A stretch of 64,000 bases of DNA from Acholoe squamosa (lineage: Eukaryota; Annelida; Polychaeta; Phyllodocida; Polynoidae), in contig OX439036.1 in NCBI GenBank assembly GCA_949317995.1, positions 4,829,207 to 4,893,206 on the forward strand. The letters are read 5' to 3'. Below are positions 44,772 to 54,671 of the stretch, piece by piece (the stretch's first letter is position 1; each line of letters opens with the position of its first letter). The position numbers and the translations under genes were made by a program. The notes below the pieces were generated by a model, which was not told the origin of the DNA, made no database searches, and saw only the letters and a program-made list of their open reading frames with translations.

Positions 44772-45117
44772 AAGAGGGGTAGGTGAGTTCATAATATACA
44801 GCGGATCAGGGAAGCAATTCTGATTCTAATGCGTACATGTGCTTGTTTGACACTCAAAATTAAAGATTTTTCTCACTCATTTTTTATGATGATTTTGTAC
44901 CTTTTGTGCAAAAGATATTTGAAAAATAACTACTATATGACTACAATACACTGTGTTTAACCTGAAGGGAAATTATGTTATATCATACACGATGTACGAA
45001 ATCATCATAAAAAATGAATGAATCTTTTGAGTGTCAAATAGGCATATTTAGGGTACGCATTAGAATCAGAACTGCTTCCCTGATCCACTGTATATTGTGA
45101 ACTCATCTACGCCTCTT
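44772..45117. mobile_element. Foldback MITE with arms over 120 bp
   Basis: AAGAGGGGTAGGTGAGTTCA at the left and TGAACTCATCTACGCCTCTT at the right are the ends. GGATCAGGGAAGCAATTCTG and GACACTCAAAATTAAAG continue the pairing inwards to TTTTTTATGATGATTT near 44890. The central loop (44900-44985) is unpaired. Confidence 0.9.
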
Positions 45118-45287
45118 GAGGTGATTTTACTGTCGATATATCCTGTGGGCCAAGAGGTGACTCAAGGTACAAAACTATGTATAAGGAGAGTATCTTTGTA
45201 GCTGCATACCCTATAAATGGGCATCAGTAATACAATGCTGGCAGAAGGGTGGTGTCTGTGTTATAGAGTGGGCAGGTGTGCCATTAA

Positions 45288-45709
45288 CCCTTTAATGCAT
45301 AATGTGGCCCCTAATGCCCACTGGTTGTCATGATGGATCAACGCAGCCCTGCTGGGTATATCGCCAGGGCTGCATTCATGTATCACGATGACCCTACAGG
45401 TCAAGCGGCTCATTAAAGACCATTGGGCATGATGCACTCCTACATTAGCGACATAACCCTTTAAAGGATGCAGACGCATGAGTGCATCATACCCATTGGT
45501 CATCATGATACACCAATGAAGTGCTGGTGAGCAGTCTCGCCAGCACTTCATTGAAGCATTATGCCAACCCTAGGGGATTCCTGCAAAAACTCCCGGAGGG
45601 TCGGTATGATGCTCCAACAAAGTGCTGCTGAGCAGTATCGCCAGCACTTCATTGGTGTATCAAGATGACCAATGTGTATGATGCACTCCTACATTAGCGA
45701 CATAAAGGG
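45288..45709. mobile_element. Two TTAA foldback MITEs joined in tandem
   Basis: Copy 1 (45288-45452) starts CCCTTTAATGC after TTAA (45284-45287) and stops at ACATTAGCGAC. Copy 2 (45457-45709) then starts CCCTTTAAAGGATGCAGACGC after ATAA and ends TACATTAGCGACATAAAGGG. The shared ACATTAGCGACATAA at both right ends suggests insertion into, or recombination between, copies. Confidence 0.85.
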
Positions 45710-46075
45710 TTACCCTGCTACAGAATGTCTATTGGGTGGCTAAGGCGAATTAGGAGAAAGCTTTAGACATAGTGCATTTACTGTAAGGGGGTGGGGGCTA
45801 AAACAGGTGTACAAGGCGCAAACAGGCTGGGTGAGTCTCCATCTACCTAGTATAAGGGTTCAAGCAAGTGGCGGCAGCACCCCACACTATATACCATCTT
45901 TAAAAGGATATATTATTGTAGCCTTTCTATTTTGTAGCAGGCTGGGACTTCCTCTCGTACAGCTTCCCTGTGCCTCGCACCCTCAGCATTTCGATCTAGA
46001 TTTCTGCCTCATCTACTCCCTCTCCCAATCTCTTTTCCTCATTCTTCATATTCTCTGTTTGTCCTTTTCTCTCCC
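45710..46075. other. Intergenic stretch, no supported gene
   Basis: Start of a 197-codon plus frame (45807-46400) which becomes Ser/Leu/Cys-rich over the following microsatellite. No domain recognised, so I do not call a gene. Confidence 0.45.
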
Positions 46076-46185
46076 CCGGTCGCCCTGTCTCTGTCTCTCT
46101 GTTTCTGTCTCTCACTGTCTCTGTTGCTGTCTGTCTGTCTGTCTGTGTCTCTCTGTCTCTGTCTCTCTCTCTACATATATTTCCT
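46076..46185. repeat. CTGT/CT microsatellite
   Basis: CTGTCTCTCTGTTTCTGTCT and related repeats. Confidence 0.95.
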
Positions 46186-46930
46186 CTCTATCTCCCTCTT
46201 TCCTTCTCCCAGAAGCATTCTTTATCTACTTCCACACTACCATTTACAAGTACAGAATGGTAAAATTAATAATGCCTCCTCAACTGGTTACTGGTGTATA
46301 CCCTTGGTATATTGCGCCTGCTATCCAGGACAGCTCCACTCCTCCCTCTTACATAAACCACTCTATTCAGAGTGACACCCCCCTTCCTAACCCCTCTTAG
46401 ACAGCAAATTGCAAAAGTGAGCACCTGGCCATCAAATTACACATCACCCAACACGACCCTCCTTGACAAACGCCTTAGAGCTGAATATAAATGTATTGGT
46501 ACAAGCACTTTGCACAATATTACACAGGGAGGGCATCTATGGCTTTTGTCAGATCGTTTGTAGCTGAGTGCAAAAAAAGTGGAGAATTAACCCTCACTAT
46601 AAGACCAAAATGGAAAAGACCTTACATGGTGTGTTATATATCTAGGGACAGCTTTAATGTTAGGATTTAGTTAAACGATCTGTGGGTATCGTGGAGGTAG
46701 GAGGCCTGTCCTTAGAGGGTCTGCCCCTGTCTCCCTCCTCAGGTCCCTCCTGGAAGCATGGCGGGGCTCGTGTAGCATTACCCAGACCTCCCTCCTGTCA
46801 ACAATAGGTCAACTCCTAATTATGGACCTGATTTTCGTTTAAACACTCCAGCCCCAACACACAAAGAGACCCTGCATGCCTAACTCTCCCCTTAGTATCT
46901 TTCCTCCTCCTCTTTCCACTGTCTAACCGT
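46186..46930. other. Intergenic stretch, no feature recognised
   Basis: Unique-looking and C/T-biased. No gene or repeat family recognised. Confidence 0.45.
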
Positions 46931-47315
46931 GTGAATGCCGTTGGAACATAAAAGCATCATGCCAACAGTTAGTCATGGTACACAAATGCAGCCCTGGTGC
47001 AGTTAATTAGTATAGCATCCAAAAAGTGTTTGACAATTCTTCCCAAGCCCCCAAGGACACATCCTTCACCAATACCAGGATTGGAAAAGTGTACATTCTC
47101 AAAGCGGCTTCCGCCTGCCAAAATATATTATGAAAGAGGTTCATTAATCCGGATGCACAATACCAGTCAAGCATGGGATACCATTTTCCTGTCCCGATGC
47201 AATGTGGAAAGTCACTGTGGGCATCAGGTACCCCTGCCCTGTCATAACTCCATTGGAGCATCATGATGGCCCCCCAGGTGGTGTATCAATCCTGTATGAT
47301 GCCCTTCAATGGTTA
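46931..47315. mobile_element. TTAA foldback MITE, decayed and possibly interrupted
   Basis: GAATGCCGTTGG, AAGCATCATGCCAACAG and ACAAATGCAGCCCTGGTG at 46933-47001; AACTCCATTGGAGCATCATG and GGTGTATCAATCCTGTATGATGCCC at 47247-47305. About 240 bp of unrelated sequence lies between. Ends near CTTCAATGGTTAATG. Confidence 0.55.
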
Positions 47316-47477
47316 ATGTTAATTACAGACCACCCATTGGTCTTAGTGTCCTTCAGTAGCCAGGGATGGACAAGGCTTACTGACTACTTACCAGTACTAA
47401 GGGGAAGGTCTACCTTTTATTGCATAAGTCTGATATTGGTAGCCATGTGCATACAGCAATCTTGTCCATTGCACGGA

Positions 47478-47622
<145 letters not shown>

Positions 47623-48006
47623 ATCAGTGCTCATTGTTCCCTTTAACTGCCATTATATATAATCCTCAGTCCTCGGTAAAACACTGGAATACAAAATATA
47701 GAGTTCAAGAAATAATTATTGGCAATTTTGTAAACCACAATAATTGCAACCCATACAGCAGTCTAGCTTGTATAATAAAGTCCGAGATTCACCTCTCATA
47801 GATTCAGACACTTGCTAATCCTAAATGGTTCCAAGAGATCGTTCTGAAAATCAATGCCACTGTCATATAACCTAATTATAGGTACTAATGTCAAAAAAGG
47901 AGTTAAGTAGATATTTACAGGTCAATATTGCAGTCGGTCAGAAGCAGTCAGAATCCTCCATTTTATATTTGTGTAGCGGACCGACGATCGATCCGCTAAA
48001 GCGACC

Positions 48007-48113
48007 ACGTAGTTGGTAGGTGAATATGTTAGGGGTAGAGCAGCCGCTTCGAGGTTGGAGGGCCCCGGGTTCGAGTCCCGGTTTCTCCAGAACGTTTTCA
48101 CCAACCACTACAT
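48007..48113 (+). mobile_element. tRNA-bearing TIR element T4
   Basis: ACGTAGTTGGTAGGTGAATA at the left is the inverse of CACCAACCACTACA at the right. Between lies a tRNA-like 3' half with a perfect B box GGTTCGAGTCC and anticodon loop TTCGAGG. The 5' acceptor/D-stem half is partly replaced by the TIR. A second palindrome, AGCGGA...TCCGCT, sits just upstream at 47974-47996. The minus-strand frame reading NRDSNPGPSNLEAAALPL is a well-known shadow of such repeats. Confidence 0.65.
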
Positions 48114-48487
48114 TTGCATCACTTATATGAGACAGGCCTACACCCCTATACCCTGTGTGTGGGTTGAAGGGTGGTTAAGGCTAACACAGGACCTTTAATA
48201 AAGACCACTTGTAGATAGTGAGCTGTGCCTGAGCTGCTCCTTTACTGTGGGTCAGCCACTCAATGGGAGCTGCTCTTATCTTGTCTTGGGCTAACTTTTA
48301 ACCCACTAAGGGCGATCCTCTTGGCGTGTAACAATCGTGTAGTTGGGGATCCATTTTATATTATTGTTACCCTGGCATGTTACTCACAAGAGCTACATCC
48401 ATGTACCAATCAGCCTGATGCTTTAATGCATTCATAAGCTGTATGATGCCTACATACATCATGCTGTCTTCATGAAGCTGATAAATA
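48114..48487. other. Intergenic stretch with TTAA-family traces
   Basis: ACCCACTAAGGGCGATCC (48300) and GTTACTCACAAGAGCTACATCCATG (48379) hint at a heavily decayed foldback element. No gene. Confidence 0.4.
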
Positions 48488-49021
48488 TACCGTATTTCCC
48501 CGTGTATAGGACTGAACTAATACAAGCAAACTGTCAAATTGACCTGGCCTATACACGGGGCAGGCCTATACACGGGGCAGGCCTACACACGGGGCAGGCC
48601 TACACACAGGGCAGGCCTACACACGGGGCAGGCCTACACACAGGGCAGGCCTACACACGGGGCAGGCCTACACATGGGGCAGGCCTACACATGCGGCAGG
48701 CCTACACACGAGGCAGGCATATACACAGGGCAGGCGTATACACGGGGCAGCCCTATACATGGGGCAGCCCTATACACTGGGCAGGCCTATACACGGGGCA
48801 GGCCTATACACGGGGCAGGCCTATACAGGGGGCAGGCCTATACATGGGGCAGGCCTATACACGGGGCAGGCCTATACATGGGGCAGGCCTATACAGGGGG
48901 CAGACATATACACGGGGTAAGGTTTACAGTGTATTTTTTACACATATTCTGAATTTCACCCTGGCCAATACATGGGGCAGGACAGTACACGGGGCAGGCC
49001 AGTACACGGGGAAATACTGTA
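48488..49021. mobile_element. TACCGTATTTCCCCGTGTA-ended element with internal array
   Basis: TACCGTATTTCCCCGTGTAT at the left is mirrored by TACACGGGGAAATACTGTA at the right. Between 48545 and 48925 runs a tandem array of about 20 units of GGGCAGGCCTATACACG (~18 bp). The unit (ACACGGGGCAGGCC) contains the terminal ACACGGGG motif, so the array probably grew from the TIR. The 189-codon frame with an AYTRGRPTHGAGLHTGQ-type repeat is the array translated. Confidence 0.9.
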
Positions 49022-49392
49022 GTCCTATATGGCGGTCATGATGTAGCAAGGCAATAAAAACGAGTGCCTACTATGTTCTGTAATGCTGAATCATGATGGC
49101 TGAACACCATTTTCAGAGAAGATACATTCGGTCCTCAAAGGGTCATCAGTACATGTATAGGAGACTGTACTATATTGTAGTGTGTTAAATGGGTGGCCTG
49201 TAGAGGAACTGGGTGGGCCTGTCCTTGTGTCTGTCTTTGTGTCCGCAGGTTTAGGATGATGGGACTGGATTGGTCCTGACAACCTATCAATGCTATCTGT
49301 GTTAAAGGAACCTACTATTAAGGTGGATGGTAAAAGAGCTCAAAGGGCATCAGTGAAAAGGGCGTCCTACAATGGGTACCAGCAGCCCATAA
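49022..49392. other. Intergenic stretch, no feature recognised
   Basis: CGGTCATGATGTAGCAAGGC near 49033 is at most a trace of the TTAA family. No gene. Confidence 0.4.
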
Positions 49393-50816
49393 GGTGTCAC
49401 CACCCTAAATCGGACCACTTCCGGGTTTACTGGCCAAATTGTCCCTTCTGAACTTAGTTATTTTGAGGACCTATCTTATTTTTTTCTCTATTTCATAAGC
49501 TAAAATATGGTGTAGGTTGCTAAGCACTGAGAATTTTAAGTATTTTTAATATCAGGTCAAAGGTGGAAGACCTGTGATTTTCTCAATGGCCACAATGCAT
49601 TGGGGTGGTGACACCTTAAAGGAAAAGCTGATTTTAATGCATATGCCAATCAGGGGGATACCTTTGAGCACTTTTCACATTTTTTTAGCAATAAGTGTTG
49701 GTTGTTTGTGCTGGACACCTCTTATATATGGGATTTGTGTCCAAAAATGATAGAATTTCATGATGTTTTGCCTTAAAAATGCCTAATTTTCACAAAGATT
49801 AGACCTTGAAACTAACTCCCTTTTTTCTAGTCCTTACAGGCATTTTATAGGAAAATTTTACTTCCTAACTAAATCTGATGAAATCTTTTCAACTCACCTA
49901 TCATTTAAAGGAGCGGATATCATGACACTCTATAATGGAACATTCCAGGGGTGAAATATCCCAGAATTCCATTGATTGTTATGGTTACCATGGCAACATA
50001 ACAACATGTTTCCTCTCCAAGGGGCCTACTTTAGGTCAAATTTGGCTATTTTGGCCCCAAAAATGCCTGTTTTAGGGCGTTTTCACCAACTCTACTGACT
50101 TCCCTAATTCTCACAGTGCTTAGTGGCACATTACTGGAGAAACTCAATGTTCTGGGTTCTTTTAATGCATATTTGCCATAACAAAGTCAGGCTAGATTTT
50201 TCACTATTAAAAACTTGTAGCTAGAAAAACAACCTTTTTCCCACTACTGTCCCAAATGGCCCAAAATACCAATAAGATATGGTTTTTAGGTAGAATCTGG
50301 TGACAACATATGATTGAGGGTCCTCAAAATGTTTTGTTTATGAAGGAATCTTTTGGTAACCATGGCAACAACAAAACCAGCTTTTCTGCCAATAGTCCCT
50401 TCTGAACTTAGTTGTTATTGAGGAATTTGGCCCCAAGGGAAGGGAAAAAGGGGCCAAACCCATTGTTATTTGGTATCAGAATGATGAGTAGGAGTGTTTC
50501 AATAGTCCCAGAATATTTTTTGTTCAAAACATAAATTCAGTGGAAGTTTATGGGGTGAAGGGGTCCTGATGTGTATTCATGCGCTGATTAGGCCTCACAA
50601 TGCAAAAATCACTACCTGGTTACCATGGCAATTTGCGCAAAATCTAGCCTGACTATGTTTATGTGGACCTATCTTATTTTTTTCTCCATTTCATAAGCTA
50701 AAATATGGTGTAGGTTGCTAAGCACTGTGAGAATTCTAAGTATTTTTAATATCAGATCAAAGGTGGAAGACCTGTGATTTTTTCGATGGCCACAAGGCAT
50801 TTGGGGTGGTGACACC
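49393..50816. mobile_element. 1.4-kb TIR element flanked by ATAA
   Basis: GGTGTCACCACCC at the left and GGGTGGTGACACC at the right are inverted ends, and ATAA occurs immediately outside both. A ~140-bp block with TAGGTTGCTAAGCACTG and a copy of the end occurs twice (about 49476-49615 and 50662-50816). The interior repeats CCCTTCTGAACTTAGTTRTT and GGTTACCATGGCAAC. No transposase reading frame is visible, so it looks non-autonomous. Confidence 0.75.
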
Positions 50817-51284
50817 ATAACATCCAGAGGCCTTTTCTCTATATGCTAAGACCAGGCCGTTCAAGGCGCATAGGAATAGCAGAGGAATTTGCAGTTGTAA
50901 GGAAGGGTGGGATAGTAGTACCTTAAGAAAAGGTCTCTAGATCATAGCGGCCTGGCTTATTAAAAGTGTTCTCTTCATACCAATGCGATCTATACCTAGA
51001 GAATCCAAAATAGTTAACAGTGTATTATAAGGGTAAAACTTTTCCTTTGGATTACACATCTTATCAACTGTTTGGCAGCATTGCATGGGTTCACCAAGTC
51101 AACCATTGATAAATGGATGTAGATCATTCAGACCAGGATATTATAGTTTATTACACGATTTCTGTGACTCTGAATGCTTTTCCTGGATAATCCCATGCAC
51201 ATACCTGTCAATATTGCATTGCATGATGCCCGGTTGTCTCCTAACATGTCATACATTACATGCTAAAACCCACAAAATTTTCAT
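50817..51284. other. Intergenic stretch, no feature recognised
   Basis: Unique-looking. The 142-codon plus frame beginning at 51085 runs into tRNA-like repeats and is not supported as a gene. Confidence 0.45.
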
Positions 51285-51354
51285 TCCCAGGGTAGGGGTC
51301 GAACCTGCAGTCTCAGATCCCAAATCCAACTCCCTATACATTACGCCACAGGGA
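51285..51354 (-). pseudogene. tRNA-like sequence, probably tRNA-derived repeat
   Basis: On the minus strand TCCCTGTGGCGTAATG...GGTTCGACCCC...CCTGGGA has a perfect B box and an acceptor-like pairing of TCCC with GGGA, 70 nt. The D-arm is irregular and the anticodon arm is uncertain. Inferred to be a tRNA remnant. Confidence 0.4.
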
Positions 51355-51458
51355 CTGATGAGAAGTGGTTGGCTAGAACCAGGTCTTGATATGATACAAT
51401 GCCCGGGGAGGCGACGACTGCGGGCTGTCCGCTATCATAACCGCGAGACGCGTTCAAA

Positions 51459-51615
51459 CCAACCCAAGCCAAGCTGGGCCCGAAGGTGTGTCGCCTGGTT
51501 GTCTAGTGGTTAGCGCATTGTGCTCAGCTGCTAGAGGTAGGCGGGACGAGTCTCGGGCCGGGCGTATATTTTTATTTCTTGCCCAAACCAAGCAAAGCTG
51601 GGCACTGAGGTGTGT
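51459..51615 (+). mobile_element. tRNA-like segment between direct repeats
   Basis: A tRNA-like sequence (51492-51564; GGTTGTCTAGTGGTTAGCGC A-box region, acceptor CGCCTGG with CCGGGCG) lies between two copies of CCAAGCMAAGCTGGGC (M is A or C) followed by GAGGTGTGT (about 51468 and 51590). The B box is degraded (GGGACGAGTCTC). Probably a tRNA-derived SINE-like unit or a composite repeat. Confidence 0.45.
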
Positions 51616-51746
51616 GTACGGATCATGTACACACACTATGGCAGGCTTCGAGTTCAGGGGAGGGGGAACAATTTTTGTTTTAAACTTGAATCTATTGATA
51701 TTCTATTGATTATCTATTGGTATTGTGTAATAAAATAAGTAGTCAA

Positions 51747-51849
51747 TGGATAATTCATGTCTTGTGTGTGTTAACAAAGGATAATTACACTCGGGCTGCA
51801 CCCTCATGTAATTATCCTTTGCTAACACACACAAGTCATGAATTATCCA
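51747..51849. repeat. Near-perfect 43-bp-arm hairpin
   Basis: The left arm TGGATAATTCATG...GGATAATTACA and the right arm TGTAATTATCC...CATGAATTATCCA pair along about 43 bp with two or three mismatches. The 17-bp loop is CTCGGGCTGCACCCTCA. It could be a minimal foldback transposon or a source of hairpin RNA. Confidence 0.9.
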
Positions 51850-52204
51850 CGGATAACTTGTTCCCTATACTATTACAATTCCATTACAGGAAAAATGTAT
51901 GTACGTTTCTATGTTTCAAACCGTAAAAGAAATGAAACATGAGCGTCTGGGTCTGGTAAGGTCTCCCGCCAAGCTATCATCTGATACCCAGACAGACGCC
52001 TCCTCAGAAGTAGCAATAGGGGAGATTGGGAGCAATATTTATGGGGGACCGGTCTTCTGTATCTGTTGTATACTGAACGGAGTCTAGAATATACCTTCAG
52101 TCTTGGTTCCAGCCTTTAAAATGAAAAGAAAAAAAGATTTTTCCCTATATAAAGAACACGAGCAGACTCACTAAAACCTCATGGTGAATCATGCAAAAGA
52201 TAGA

Positions 52205-52370
52205 TATGATGCAATCTTGCATTAGCTTCTGGCCAGCAGTTCATTGGAGCATCATGCCGACCCTCCGGGGACATATCAGCCCAGTAGGGTCAGCATCATG
52301 CATGAATGCAGCCCTGGCGAGTTACTCACCAGGGCTGCATTATGCATCATGACGACAGATGGACAAACAT
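52205..52370. mobile_element. TTAA foldback MITE, partial
   Basis: Holds CATCATGCCGACCCTCCGGGG...GTAGGGTCAGCATCATGCATG and the perfect GAATGCAGCCCTGGCGAGTT/ACTCACCAGGGCTGCATT hairpin. The outer termini are missing or worn. Confidence 0.8.
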
Positions 52371-52393
52371 AACAGCTTCTTATTTTTCTCGTA

Positions 52394-52621
52394 TACCGTA
52401 TTCGTTCTAATAAGCGCACATGCTCTAATAAGTGCACACCCCTCCTTCCTGGGTCCCACCCTGGTGTAAGATCAGTAAAATGAAGGATAAAAATAAAGAC
52501 CTTTTGGGCCAAATCAACGATTTTAGGCTCTTAGGTGTACGCTTATTAGAATTTTTTTTCTTATAAGGTTTGAGCACCTAACAATTAATTTTCCGCGCTT
52601 ATTAGTAGAACAAATACGGTA
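52394..52621. mobile_element. TACCGTATTCGTTCTAATAAG MITE
   Basis: TACCGTATTCGTTCTAATAA at the left mirrors TTATTAGTAGAACAAATACGGTA at the right. 228 bp, non-coding; its ends resemble those of 48488-49021 and 6920-7309. Confidence 0.9.
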
Positions 52622-52684
52622 GTAGCATTCCTGTAGCCTGCTTAGATAGTGCACTTACTGCCATTGAAGTAGATATATGAAGAA

Positions 52685-52750
52685 GTAAATCACTCTTTTT
52701 TCTCTGCATACATAATACATTATGTGTGCAGAGAAAGAAGAGTGATTTAC
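52685..52750. repeat. Short hairpin, ~30-bp arms
   Basis: GTAAATCACTCTTTTTTCTC pairs with GAGAAAGAAGAGTGATTTAC around TGCATACATAATACATTATG. The length is in the range of animal microRNA precursors, but the near-perfect symmetry fits a tiny foldback element equally well. Confidence 0.8.
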
Positions 52751-53053
52751 TACATAGCCCATGTCTATAAAAAACTGCTGACCCTATTGTCTCTGGTCAA
52801 GATGTGTAGAATATGCGCTAAGGAAGTCTGTTTCCCTCTTGCAAAACAAAACAAAACCTATTCAGTAGATGAAAAAGGCTGGTAGTGCAAAGGTCAAAGT
52901 CAGACTTTATGCTTCCTTCTCTTATTAACCCTTTGCCACAAGGCTCTATAAGCTTTGGATACAACATATTCATGATTGAAATATTTACATACTCATTATT
53001 CAACATTTGCAGTCTACATTGGAGTGGAACACATAAGGTGCATCATGAATTTA

Positions 53054-53209
53054 CTCTATAAAGGCCACTGCTGCAGGAGTGCATCATGCCCATTGGTCGT
53101 CATGATGCACCGATGAAGTGCTGGTGAGACTGCTCACCTGCATTGGAGCATCATGCCGTACATATACTCGCGGACATGGTGCATTAATGCATCAGGGGCC
53201 ATTAAAAGG
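53054..53209. mobile_element. TTAA foldback MITE, shortened
   Basis: CTCTATAAAGGCCACTGCTGC after TTTA and CAGGGGCCATTAAAAGG before TTAT. 156 bp; the middle hairpins are partly deleted. Confidence 0.8.
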
Positions 53210-53239
53210 TTATAGATATGTGCTTTGAGCATTGTTTGT

Positions 53240-53370
53240 CCATCAGTCTATAGGCACTCGACTCTTAGAATCTGATAGTTCATCAATGATTCATCATGCC
53301 CATTGGTCGCTTTGATGCATAAATGTGCAGTCTTCGTGAATAACTCAACAGTGCTACATGTTCATGTCAT
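53240..53370. mobile_element. Decayed TTAA foldback fragment
   Basis: CATCAATGATTCATCATGCCCATTGGTCGC and GATGCATAAATGTGCAGTC fit the left arm of the family. The rest is not recognisable. Confidence 0.5.
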
Positions 53371-53444
53371 TTTTTTTTAGTTGCTTTCCGCGTAGCTGCT
53401 GGGAGCACAGCGACCGTAGCAATTTCATTATGTTTTCAGTTTCT

Positions 53445-53518
53445 GTATCTGTTAGTGATGTCACGATCGCAGTGTGACGCAATTTGTGACGTCATAAGTC
53501 AGCCGTGACATCACCCTT
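53445..53518. promoter_or_regulatory. CRE-like motif cluster
   Basis: GTGATGTCAC, GTGACGCAA, GTGACGTCA and GTGACATCAC occur within about 65 bp; the first and last are inverted versions of each other. They may be protein-binding sites or the ends of a small foldback element. Confidence 0.3.
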
Positions 53519-53538
53519 TGGCTGCGAAAGTGGGGCTT

Positions 53539-53586
53539 GGTAAGGATCACGGATAGGAGTCGCCACTCCCATCCGTGATCCTTACC
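53539..53586. repeat. Perfect-looking 22-bp-arm hairpin, 4-nt loop
   Basis: GGTAAGGATCACGGATAGGAG pairs with CTCCCATCCGTGATCCTTACC with one mismatch around a CGCC-type loop. Flanks do not pair further. Confidence 0.9.
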
Positions 53587-54541
53587 ACATTTTTCTTGTT
53601 AACTTTACTGCTCTATATCCAATCAAATATGGAGCGACAAATGCATTTTTGAAGCCCCAGCTGGTTCTCTTCAAATGAGACCAGAAATAGGAAGAACCGT
53701 TGATCAAGTTTTACCATATACAGCTCTCCATATCTAAAAATACCCCCCCCCTCCAACCCGAAAACGACATCTTTCAGCGAATCCAGTCATATTCATGCAT
53801 CATGCACATACAGGTCGGCACCTTGGATGTTTCCAGACCTGGTGAGTAAACCCCATGAGATTGGTAAAGCACCGGGTGGTTGGAATGATTTATCACTGAA
53901 TTGTTGATGACCTCGTGGCTGTTGCTAAACCATTGGAAGTCACTTCTGTCAGAGTTGTACTTCCAAAAATGGAAGGCACTCATCTTTGGTAGTCTCTTCT
54001 CTATTGCATTGCCAAATGGGACTTCCCAAAAAGAAGTGGCCCAGAAATGGTTAGTAACAACCCCTCAACTGGAAGTTGATCCCAACACTCTGTCGCACCT
54101 CATTAAGGCATGCATTGCACATGACAACCAATGGGCATAATGCAATACTGCATTAGCAGTGTTCAAGGATTAAAGGAAACAAACAACTGAGGTCCTAAAG
54201 GTGCATAGTAGGTGTATCTTAGAATGAGGCCCTCACACTCTCAGAAAAAAAGATACAGGCCCAGGGTTAGTTCAGAGGCCGCGTGGTGGTGCACTTGTCG
54301 TGATTGGCTGTCATACTACAATAGGCTGATAGAGACGAGGTAGGATGGGGTATATAGGGAAATAACAGGGGAACTGAGAAGAACCTTTTCCTGCTCTGTT
54401 GCTTAGCTTTTCAAGGCTTGCACAGCTCTATTCTAAAATAGCCTGGACTAGCAAACTGCATCATGGAGCGAATCATGACTGAATGTCACTTCAGAACCTA
54501 AATGTTTAGCTCACATACAGCTAAATGTACCCAGACAGGGC
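53587..54541. other. Intergenic stretch with TTAA-family traces
   Basis: TATTCATGCATCATGCACATACAGGTCGGCACC (53788) and CATGACAACCAATGGGCATAATGC (54119) may be the two outer parts of one element separated by about 300 bp. No supported gene. Confidence 0.4.
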
Positions 54542-54671
54542 AGGAGGCCATTTCTTAACATATACTACCACTTCACACTCTGAGTAGTATCAAAGTTCCT
54601 ATAGGAATAGCATTGAGATTTGAAGTCTTTGCAGGTGGTATGCAATCATAGTCCATTAGAAAATGGCCTCC
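54542..54671. mobile_element. AGGAGGCCATTTCTTAA-family MITE, copy 3
   Basis: AGGAGGCCATTTCTTAACATA at the left, TTAGAAAATGGCCTCC at the right, 130 bp. The interior is shortened relative to 20571-20835. Confidence 0.85.

Noticed and set aside
45807-46400. 197-codon plus frame
   Set aside because: Its middle is a CT/CTGT microsatellite giving Ser/Leu/Cys runs; the flanks have no domain and no splice context.
47922-48104. Minus frame reading NRDSNPGPSNLEAAALPLTYSP
   Set aside because: This is the familiar shadow of tRNA-derived repeats; it covers T4 and has no start, domain or splice support.
48472-49041. 189-codon frame with a periodic Gly/Arg/His-rich peptide
   Set aside because: It is the ~18-bp internal array of a TIR element read through; two other frames are open for the same reason.
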